From Novosphingobium terrae (GTDB taxonomy: Bacteria > Pseudomonadota > Alphaproteobacteria > Sphingomonadales > Sphingomonadaceae), in the NCBI RefSeq assembly GCF_017163935.1, contig NZ_JABVZR010000002.1:2542001-2606000 (forward strand): DNA of 64,000 bases, written 5' to 3'. The translations under genes were made by a program, and so were the position numbers. Below the pieces are notes generated by a model that saw only the letters and a list, made by a program, of their open reading frames with translations, did not search any database and was not told where the DNA came from. Below, one piece after another: positions 26,992-33,671 of this stretch (the first letter of the stretch is position 1; each line of letters begins with the position of its first letter).

Positions 26992-28379
26992 TCTGGCTGG
27001 GCCTTGCCTTGCTGGTGATCAGCCTGCCTTACTGGCTGCCGCCAGCCATCATCCGCCTGCGTGGCTGGGTCTTTACGCGGATCAATGGCGAGGAAGGCAT
27101 CGCCGTGCCCGGGCCTTTGGTGCCGGTCAGCCAGTTTCGCGCGCTTTATGCCCATCCGGCGGCCAGTGGGCGCAGCCGGGGAGCGGTGCTGTCGGATCTG
27201 TTCTGGTACTGGCTGTCACCCGGGGCCGATCTCCATCAGGAGCATCTCGAAGCGGGCCAGCGCTATGAGGATGTGGCCGAGGCGACCCGGCGCTTTCTCG
27301 CGATGCGCAAGGACAAGGCCAGCGATCTGGCGACCCGCTCCATGCGGCAGGTGCTGGATGAGGGGCGGGAGGATCTTCATGCCATCCGCCTGCGTGATCT
27401 GATGATGCCGGTCTGGGCCGGTTTTTACCACGAGCTGGTCTTCGGTAAGCCTTGTTCGCCCGAGGTGCGCGATCTGATTGTGGGCAATGCCGATGATGTC
27501 GTCACCGCGCTGAAAGGGTCGAGCCTGCGCCATATGCGCCGCCGCGAGGCGTTGACCGCCTGGTTGGAGCAGCGCTTGCGCGAGGGCGCCCTGATCGGTC
27601 GCCTGCCGGTGACGCTGTCGCTGAAGGAGCAGGCGCTCTATCTGCAAGGCGTGTTCTTCAACACCGCTGTCGTGCAAATGTCGGAGGCGATGACGCATCT
27701 GATGCTGGCGCTGGCGCAGCATCGCGCGGTGCAGGCGCGGGTGCTGTCCGCGCTGGAGGATGACCGCCTGCTGGACCGGGTGATTGCCGAAACCCTCCGC
27801 CAATTCCCGCTGTTCGGCATTGCCCATCGCATCACACAGGCGCCGATCGAGGTGGCAGGCCAGACGCTGCCCGCCGGTTCGGTGCTGTGCTTCAATTATG
27901 CCGATTACCAGCGCAGCGGCTTTTCCGACCCTGACCGCTTCGACCCCGACCGCTGGGAGGGCATCGCCGGTCACAACCAGACCTATATCCCTTTCGGCGT
28001 CACCGAGAACCGGCCTTGCCCGGCCCATGCCATCGCCCTGGTCACCATGCGCGCCGCCGCCCGCGCGCTGCTGGAGCGCTTCAGCTGCGAGAGTTCGGTC
28101 AGCCATACACGCTCGATCCCCCATCGCGGGCCCTGCATTCTGGTGCCCCGCGCTCAGCCGGTTCCGGCGCGCAGACTGGCACTGATGCTGGCCTGGCTGC
28201 GCATCCGTGACCGCTGGGAGGATGTGGGGCGCAGCATCCGGCAACTGGTTCTGGGCACGATCATGGTGCTGCACGCCCGGCGGGAAGGCCTCGCCAAACG
28301 CCATTTCGAGGGGGCGCAACGCTGCCCTTTCCACACCGGACAGCCGACAGGAGAAGCCCAATGCGCGCCATCCCCCTGA
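26988..28379 (+). CDS. Cytochrome P450 with atypical I-helix
   Basis: The product has 463 residues with an N-terminal membrane anchor (LGLALLVISLPYWLPPAII). The K-helix ExxR is ETLR (268-271), and the haem ligand is Cys344 in FGVTENRPCPAHA. The usual Ala/Gly-Gly-x-Asp/Glu-Thr oxygen-activation motif is not seen: the I-helix reads GVFFNTAVVQMSEAM (221-235). A C-terminal tail of about 75 residues follows the core and ends in a Cys-containing segment. The start overlaps the FMN oxidase stop, and the stop overlaps the next gene by 19 bases. The I-helix change hints at non-standard chemistry or a peroxygenase. No ferredoxin gene is adjacent. Confidence 0.8.
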   Translation: MIWLGLALLVISLPYWLPPAIIRLRGWVFTRINGEEGIAVPGPLVPVSQFRALYAHPAASGRSRGAVLSDLFWYWLSPGADLHQEHLEAGQRYEDVAEATRRFLAMRKDKASDLATRSMRQVLDEGREDLHAIRLRDLMMPVWAGFYHELVFGKPCSPEVRDLIVGNADDVVTALKGSSLRHMRRREALTAWLEQRLREGALIGRLPVTLSLKEQALYLQGVFFNTAVVQMSEAMTHLMLALAQHRAVQARVLSALEDDRLLDRVIAETLRQFPLFGIAHRITQAPIEVAGQTLPAGSVLCFNYADYQRSGFSDPDRFDPDRWEGIAGHNQTYIPFGVTENRPCPAHAIALVTMRAAARALLERFSCESSVSHTRSIPHRGPCILVPRAQPVPARRLALMLAWLRIRDRWEDVGRSIRQLVLGTIMVLHARREGLAKRHFEGAQRCPFHTGQPTGEAQCAPSP

Positions 28380-29200
28380 GTGATCTGCTGGCACATTGCG
28401 CCGCCGCTTTCCCCGAGGGGCAATTGCAGGCCGATGATGCCAGCGCCCTGCAGTCCTGGTGGCAGGCGGCGCTGGATCGCGCTTCCTCCCTCTCGCAGCA
28501 ACTGCGGGAGGAACCGGTGGAGCGTTGGACCGAACGTGTGCTCGATCATCCAGCGCATCGCCATGAGTGGTATCATGTGCTGGCCGATCAGGTGACGCTG
28601 GAGGAATTCGCCAGATTTATGCTGGAAAACCGGTATTTTCCGGCTTTTCTTCCCCTTGCAGCCCGCGCGCTGGAGGTTCAGTTCCTCGATCCTGCCCGCG
28701 AAGCCCTCCAGCGCAACATTGAGGATGAGCAGCACCCCGTCCCTCACGCTGATCTGATGCGCCGCCTGATGATGGCGCTGAAAAGCCGCGCCGGGGACAA
28801 TCTGCGGCTTGAGGATTACCCCGCACTGGCCGAGCGCACCCTGATCTTCTACCACGGCTTCTATCGCGACCCATGGGCGCTGGTCGGCGCGCTTTATATG
28901 ACGGAGGCCGTCGCGCTTTACCGCCTCACCGGTATGAACAAGGGCCTGCGCCGCCTGGGTTTCAACGATCATGAGTGCGAATTTGTCGACCTCCATATGA
29001 CCTGCGACGAAGATCACGCCCGCGAATGGATCGAGGCGGTGATCGCCCCCAGCATCGCTGCAGATCCGGCCCTCAAGGCGCCCATTGCACAGGGGCTGGC
29101 GGTCGCGCTCGATACGTCCCATCGCTATCTCGACGCGCTGGTCACCCGGGTTCAACAAAGGCGAAAGCTGGCCAGCGCGGTGCCCTTGGGGACGGCATAA
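28361..29200 (+). CDS. Haem-oxygenase-like diiron (HDO) protein
   Basis: The product is 279 residues, all helical by pattern. Metal-ligand candidates fit the HDO superfamily (UndA, BesC, SznF middle domain): Glu89 in FMLENRYF, Glu121 and His125 in EDEQHP, Glu182 in YMTEAV, then His212, Asp216 and His219 in DLHMTCDEDH. Such enzymes use two irons and O2 for oxidative decarboxylation, C-C cleavage or N-oxygenation. AGGAGA precedes the ATG, which lies inside the P450 tail. TenA-like thiaminase is an alternative, but the ligand set argues for HDO. It ends the four-gene operon. Confidence 0.75.
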   Translation: MRAIPLSDLLAHCAAAFPEGQLQADDASALQSWWQAALDRASSLSQQLREEPVERWTERVLDHPAHRHEWYHVLADQVTLEEFARFMLENRYFPAFLPLAARALEVQFLDPAREALQRNIEDEQHPVPHADLMRRLMMALKSRAGDNLRLEDYPALAERTLIFYHGFYRDPWALVGALYMTEAVALYRLTGMNKGLRRLGFNDHECEFVDLHMTCDEDHAREWIEAVIAPSIAADPALKAPIAQGLAVALDTSHRYLDALVTRVQQRRKLASAVPLGTA

Positions 29201-29316
29201 TCATAAAACTGCAACAGTCCTTACTCATGCATGACAATATTACGGTTACACTCCGTATATTCCCCGGTTAGTCCCTACATCCTTTGCTTTATCGATTCCC
29301 CTTTAGGGATGCGCAG

Positions 29317-29339
29317 CCAAGCTCTGGTCCAAGCTCTGG
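29317..29339 (+). repeat. Tandem direct repeat, two copies of CCAAGCTCTGG
   Basis: CCAAGCTCTGG occurs at 29317-29327 and again at 29329-29339, just upstream of the GGDEF-EAL start at 29350. It could be a binding site or chance duplication; nothing else marks it. Confidence 0.5.
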
Positions 29340-29349
29340 GATAACGACA

Positions 29350-31065
29350 ATGACGCTGCGTTCTCTTGCCATGCCGGTTCCAGCGCTGCGCTGCTCCGAT
29401 TTTGGTGAAACCGCCTACTATCGTTTTGAAGAATTTGAAGATTGCCCTCTCTTGGTCGTGGTGGACGATCATGGTAAACCGATCGGCATCATTGAGCGTA
29501 ACAGCTTCCTGATGCAGTTTTCGGGGGAGTTCGGTCGTGCCATTTTCGCGCGCCGCACCATCACCCTGATCATGGAGCCGGTGCGTCTGGTGGTTGAGGC
29601 GCGCGACAAGGCCGCCGATTTCGCCGAACATGCACTGGAAAACAATTTTACCGAGCTGGTGCGGGGCTTTGTCGTCGTGGAGAACGGGCGCTATCTGGGC
29701 GTGGCCGGTGTGGTGGATCTGCTCCGCGCGACCATCATCGAGCGTGCCCGCACCGCCGAGCGTCTGGAAAAGCTGGCCCATTTCGATGCGTTGACCGGCC
29801 TGCCCAACCGCGTGCAGCTCCTTAACCATCTTGCCGCCCGGCTAGAGCAGGTCGATCAGAGCGAAACGCGCGAAGAAGTGGCACTGCTGGCCATCGATCT
29901 GGACCGCTTCAAGGCGGTGAACGACACCTTCGGCCATGCCGCGGGCGATATGGTGCTCAAGGAAATGGCGGTTCGCCTGCGCGCGTCCTTGCGGCTGGAC
30001 GATATGCCCGCGCGGCTTGGCGGCGATGAATTTGCCGTGGTGGTCAGCGCCTCCTGCGTCACCAGCCTGTCGGAAAAGATCGCCGATCGCCTGATCGAAG
30101 CCATGCGTGAGCCCTTCCTCTTTGGCGACAAGGTCCTGCATCTGGGCGGCAGCATCGGCATTGCGGTCTACCCGCATGATTGCGCCAATGCCGAGGAATT
30201 TCTCAATTACGCCGATGTGGCGCTCTACAATGCCAAGTCGGACGGCAAGGGCGTGTGGCGCAAATTCTCGCCCGATATGCGCGAGGGGCTGGTCCAGCGC
30301 AACGCCATCGAGAATGATCTGCGCGATGCCCTGAAACGCGGCGAGATCGAGGCGCATCTGCAACCCCAGCTGGATATGGCCACGGGCTGCATTTCGGGCT
30401 TCGAATGCCTGATGCGCTGGCGCCATCCCGAGCGCGGCATGATTTCCCCCTCGGTCTTTATTCCGCTGGCCGAGGACATCGGCCTGATCCATGAGCTGGG
30501 CGAGTGGATGATCGATGAGGCCTGCAGCATCGCCTCCAGACTGCCCGACACGCTGACCGTTGCCGTCAACATTTCCGCCGTGCAGTTCCGCGTGGAAGGG
30601 CTGGTGGAATTTGTCGAGCAAGCGCTGGATCATTACGATCTGCATCCCTCGCGGCTGGAGCTGGAAATCACCGAAAGTGTGTTGATTGACGATGAGGATC
30701 GCGTGATGCGCTTCATCGAAAGCTTCAAGACGCTGGGCGTCAGGATTGCGCTGGATGATTTCGGCACCGGCTTTGCGTCCTTCTCCTATCTCCACAGCTT
30801 CGATTTCGACAAGATCAAGATCGACCGCAGCTTTGTGAAGGGCCTGCCTGACAATCAGGCCTCACGCGCCATCGTTTCGGCGGTGGTTGTGCTGAGCAAG
30901 CAGCTGGGCGCGACCGTGATGGCCGAGGGGGTGGAAACGGCCACCCAGCTGGAGGCTCTGCGCCAATATGGCTGCCATGGCGCGCAGGGTTTTCTGATCG
31001 GTGCCGCTGAAGCTGACCCCTTCCACTACATCGGCGATCATAAATTCACCCATCTGGCGGCCTGA
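29350..31065 (+). CDS. GGDEF-EAL protein with N-terminal CBS-like region
   Basis: The product has 571 residues. Residues 1-130 look like a pair of CBS-type repeats (CPLLVVVDDHGKPIGIIERNS and GFVVVENGRYLGVAGVVDLL). A GGDEF domain follows with DALTGLPNR and an intact GGDEF (224-228); RLDD (215-218) provides the inhibitory I-site. The EAL domain has ECL (352-354) in place of EAL, keeps NISAVQF, LELEITES, DDFGTGFASF and EGVET, so phosphodiesterase activity is plausible. It should make and/or break cyclic di-GMP. ATG 29350 is chosen because the CBS-like part starts there; no strong ribosome site was seen. It is convergent with the SDR gene. Confidence 0.88.
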   Translation: MTLRSLAMPVPALRCSDFGETAYYRFEEFEDCPLLVVVDDHGKPIGIIERNSFLMQFSGEFGRAIFARRTITLIMEPVRLVVEARDKAADFAEHALENNFTELVRGFVVVENGRYLGVAGVVDLLRATIIERARTAERLEKLAHFDALTGLPNRVQLLNHLAARLEQVDQSETREEVALLAIDLDRFKAVNDTFGHAAGDMVLKEMAVRLRASLRLDDMPARLGGDEFAVVVSASCVTSLSEKIADRLIEAMREPFLFGDKVLHLGGSIGIAVYPHDCANAEEFLNYADVALYNAKSDGKGVWRKFSPDMREGLVQRNAIENDLRDALKRGEIEAHLQPQLDMATGCISGFECLMRWRHPERGMISPSVFIPLAEDIGLIHELGEWMIDEACSIASRLPDTLTVAVNISAVQFRVEGLVEFVEQALDHYDLHPSRLELEITESVLIDDEDRVMRFIESFKTLGVRIALDDFGTGFASFSYLHSFDFDKIKIDRSFVKGLPDNQASRAIVSAVVVLSKQLGATVMAEGVETATQLEALRQYGCHGAQGFLIGAAEADPFHYIGDHKFTHLAA

Positions 31066-31083
31066 CGGGGGAGGGGCTCAGGC

Positions 31084-31824
31084 TTACAGCGTCTGGCCAT
31101 TCTCCGCCCGCAGGATCTGGCCGGTCATGGACCGGGCTTCCAGCAGCATCAGCGCCGTTTCGGCGATATCCTCGGGCGTGGAGATGCGCTGCAGCAGCAG
31201 GCTGCCGGTCAGCCTGCGCATATTGTCCTCATGCCCGGCCCACCAGCGGGTCTCGACCGCGCCGGGCGCCAGGCAATTGACCCGGATTTCCGGCGCCAGA
31301 GCCCGCGCCAGCGAGCGTGTCAGCCCATGCAGCGCCGCCTTGGAGGTGGCATAGGGAATGGAGGAGCCATAGCCTGTCTCGCCCGCGATGCTGCCGATGT
31401 TGAGGATCGCCGCACCAGGCGTCTGGCGCAGATAGGGCGCGGCAGCCTGAGCGCAATGGAAAGCGCCTTTCACATTGGTGGCATAAAGCTCCTCCCACAT
31501 CTCGTCCTCGATGGCGCCGAGGTCGGCGAAGGGCAATTGCCGGGTGATCGCCGCATTGTTGACGAGATAGCGCAGCGGCCCCCAATCCTCGGCGATCTGG
31601 CGCACCATCGCCTGCACGGCCTGCCGGTCACGCACATCGGTGGCGAAGCTTCGGGCGGTGCCGCCTTCCTGCTCGATCTGGCGCAGCGTGTCCTCGGCAT
31701 CGGTCTGGCTGCGGGCATAGATCACGCCGACCGCGAAGCCGCGCCGGGCCAGCGCCAGGCTGATGGCGCGCCCGATACCGGTGCCGCCCCCCGTGACGAT
31801 GGCGGTCTGTTGCTGGTTTGGCAT
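31084..31824 (-). CDS. Short-chain dehydrogenase/reductase, FabG-like
   Basis: This 246-residue protein has the SDR cofactor motif TGGGTGIG, NNAA, the catalytic Ser in NIGSIAG and the Tyr-x-x-x-Lys pair in PYATSKAAL. It ends with the usual ILRAENGQTL. ATG 31824 has GGAG about eight bases upstream; TTG 31827 is in frame. It is last in a three-gene operon with the CMD-like and tautomerase genes, with gaps of about ten bases. It probably reduces or oxidises a keto/hydroxy intermediate with NAD(P). The exact substrate is not readable. Confidence 0.85.
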   Translation of the reverse strand: MPNQQQTAIVTGGGTGIGRAISLALARRGFAVGVIYARSQTDAEDTLRQIEQEGGTARSFATDVRDRQAVQAMVRQIAEDWGPLRYLVNNAAITRQLPFADLGAIEDEMWEELYATNVKGAFHCAQAAAPYLRQTPGAAILNIGSIAGETGYGSSIPYATSKAALHGLTRSLARALAPEIRVNCLAPGAVETRWWAGHEDNMRRLTGSLLLQRISTPEDIAETALMLLEARSMTGQILRAENGQTL

Positions 31825-31835
31825 CAAAGGTCTCC

Positions 31836-32165
31836 TTAAGGCTGGACTGGCTGGGACAGGACGTCTCGCATGATGGCGCAGGCGGTGTTGGCGGCGGGCC
31901 AGCCGGCGTAAAAGGCCAGATGGGTGACCGCTTCGCCCAGCTCCTCGCGCGTCACCCCATTGTCGAGCGCGCGCCGGATATGGCCGGGCAGTTCATGGAT
32001 GCGGTAGAGCGCGATCAGCGCGGCAAGGGTGATCAGGCTGCGATCGCGTCCGGACAGCTCGGGTCTTTCCCAGACCTCGCCAAACAGCACACGGTCGCTG
32101 AGATCGGCGAGGGCCGGGGCGATATCGCCAAAGGCCTGTTGGGCAGGGCTGAGGGTTGCGGTCAT
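31836..32165 (-). CDS. Carboxymuconolactone decarboxylase (CMD) family protein
   Basis: The product is 109 residues, about the size of PcaC. RDRSLITLAALIALYRIHELPGHIRRALDNGVTREELGEAVTHLAFYAGWPAA is the full CMD domain, with the HELPGH, NGVTREE and GWP landmarks. There is no CxxC, so it is not an AhpD-type peroxidase. It sits between the SDR and the tautomerase and shares their operon. In this company it may act on a lactone or quinone-like intermediate. I do not assign the beta-ketoadipate pathway, because the other pca genes are absent here. Confidence 0.85.
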   Translation of the reverse strand: MTATLSPAQQAFGDIAPALADLSDRVLFGEVWERPELSGRDRSLITLAALIALYRIHELPGHIRRALDNGVTREELGEAVTHLAFYAGWPAANTACAIMRDVLSQPVQP

Positions 32166-32174
32166 GGCTAACCC

Positions 32175-32555
32175 TCAATCCGCTGCCGAGGCGCCGTGGC
32201 TGAAGGACCAGTCCTGGAAGGTGGAGTTGGCGATCACCACCATCACATCCTCGGGGCGGATACCCGGGGCTTCTTGCAGATGCTTGACCAGCGTCTGGTA
32301 GAAGCGGCGCTTGGTGGCATCCGGACGGTCTCGCCCGGTGGTGATGTGGAACAGCACGAAACCGTCCGAACGCGGGCCGCCGCGGTAATGGCGGTCGAAG
32401 ATCATCTCGCCGGGCTGATGCTGGTGGAAGAGGGTGAAACGGTCGTTCTCCGGCACATCGAAGCTTTCGACCATGGCGCGGTCAAGGCTGTCGGCGATGG
32501 CGGTGAGGGTGGCGGGGGACTGCCCCGCGAGCAGGGAGATGCGGGTGAAGGGCAA
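32175..32555 (-). CDS. Tautomerase family protein with catalytic Pro1
   Basis: I place the start at TTG 32555, with AAGGA six to nine bases upstream. This yields fMet-Pro-Phe-Thr-Arg, so Pro becomes residue 1 after Met removal, as the catalysis of this superfamily requires. Upstream ATGs would bury the proline. The 126-residue product has SLLAGQSPATLTAIADSL, RFTLFHQHQPGEMIFDRHY and the late VVIANSTFQDWSF, fitting the Tautomerase_2 branch. It leads the operon with CMD and SDR and is divergent from a LysR gene, its likely regulator. Reaction: keto-enol or isomerase step. Confidence 0.8.
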   Translation of the reverse strand: MPFTRISLLAGQSPATLTAIADSLDRAMVESFDVPENDRFTLFHQHQPGEMIFDRHYRGGPRSDGFVLFHITTGRDRPDATKRRFYQTLVKHLQEAPGIRPEDVMVVIANSTFQDWSFSHGASAAD

Positions 32556-32627
32556 GGTGTCTTCCTTTCGAAATCCGTTGACGCTCCGAATATGGCCGCG
32601 CATCATGATCCGGAAAATCGGATTAAT

Positions 32628-32644
32628 CAGGATTCATGATCCTG
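32628..32644. promoter_or_regulatory. LysR-type inverted repeat in divergent promoter
   Basis: CAGGAT (32628-32633) and ATCCTG (32639-32644) form an inverted repeat with a five-base spacer between the tautomerase operon and the LysR gene. A related stretch (CATGATCC) occurs about 32 bases upstream. The position fits LysR autoregulation and control of the operon. Confidence 0.4.
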
Positions 32645-32659
32645 CTTTTCAGGATGTTT

Positions 32660-33553
32660 ATGCGGCTGACCAATCTCGATATGGATGCTTTGCGCAGTCT
32701 GGTGACGGGGCTGGATGCCGGCTCTTTCGTCCGCGCGGCTGACCGGCTGGGCCGCTCGACCTCGGCGATCAGCGCTCATCTCAAAAAGCTGGAGGAGCAG
32801 ACCGGCGCTGCCTTGCTGCGCAAATCCGGGCGAGGGCTGATCCCCACCGAGCAGGGGGAGCTGCTGCTGTCCTATGCCCGGCGCCTCCTGTTGCTCAATG
32901 ACGAGGCGATGGCAGCGCTGCGGGGCGTGGAGCTGGAGGGGCGGATCAGGCTGGGCTTGCAGGAGGATTTTGGCGAAACCATCCTGACGCATCTGCTGGG
33001 GCGTTTTGCCCGGGCCCATCCCAAGGTGCGGATCGAGGGGCGTATCGCGCGGAACATTGAACTGACCGAGCGCCTTGCCGCCGGTGCGCTGGATCTGATC
33101 CTGGCCTGGGATGATGGCGTCAGCCGGCCCCATGCCGAGGCGGTGGCCGCTGTGCCGCTCTGCTGGCTGGGGGCCACCGACAATCCCGCCTTATGGACCC
33201 CACAGGCCGCCGATCTTCTGCCGCTGGCGGTGCTTGAGGCGCCCTGCATGCTGCGTGATATCGCCTGCGCCGCGCTTGACCGGCAGGGGCAGCCGTGGCG
33301 GATCGCCTTTACCAGCCCTAGCCTCTCCGGCGTCTGGGCGGCGACGGCGGCGGGGCTGGGGATCGCCCTGCGCACGCCGATCGGCCATGCTGCCTCGGTC
33401 TGCAGGCTGGAGGTTGCCGGCTTGCCCGAATTGCCGGTTATGCGGCTGATGCTGGATCGCGCCGATGATCATGACAATCCGCTGGTCGCGGCCTTGGCCT
33501 CGCTGATCCGCGAAACCTTGCCTCAGCATTTGCCGCGGGAGTGGGGGCTGTGA
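32660..33553 (+). CDS. LysR family regulator
   Basis: The product is 297 residues. The HTH is MDALRSLVTGLDAGSFVRAADRLGRSTSAISAHLKKLEEQTG followed by LIPTEQGELLL. The C-terminal domain is a periplasmic-binding-protein-like effector domain. AGGA lies five bases before ATG 32660; in-frame ATGs at 32636 and 32654 are weaker. Divergent placement from the tautomerase-CMD-SDR operon strongly suggests it controls that operon. Ligand unknown, perhaps the pathway substrate. Confidence 0.88.
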   Translation: MRLTNLDMDALRSLVTGLDAGSFVRAADRLGRSTSAISAHLKKLEEQTGAALLRKSGRGLIPTEQGELLLSYARRLLLLNDEAMAALRGVELEGRIRLGLQEDFGETILTHLLGRFARAHPKVRIEGRIARNIELTERLAAGALDLILAWDDGVSRPHAEAVAAVPLCWLGATDNPALWTPQAADLLPLAVLEAPCMLRDIACAALDRQGQPWRIAFTSPSLSGVWAATAAGLGIALRTPIGHAASVCRLEVAGLPELPVMRLMLDRADDHDNPLVAALASLIRETLPQHLPREWGL

Positions 33554-33624
33554 TCAGGCAGCTGTTCTGATCTGGCACATCGCCTGAGGCGCCAGCGCCT
33601 CAGTGTGATACCCGAGATGATGCC

Positions 33625-33656
33625 GCCTCGATGGCCGGAAAGCGGGCCATCGAGGC
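33625..33656. terminator. Perfect 12-bp hairpin between convergent genes
   Basis: GCCTCGATGGCC (33625-33636) pairs perfectly with GGCCATCGAGGC (33645-33656) across an eight-base loop, between the stops of the LysR gene and the TonB receptor. No T-run follows, but position and stem strength suggest bidirectional termination. Confidence 0.6.
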
Positions 33657-33671
33657 AAGGCGGGATGGGGT

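Noticed and set aside
31084..32555. Beta-ketoadipate (pca) operon
   Set aside because: Only a CMD-like protein is present; no PcaB, PcaD, PcaI or ring dioxygenase in the operon.
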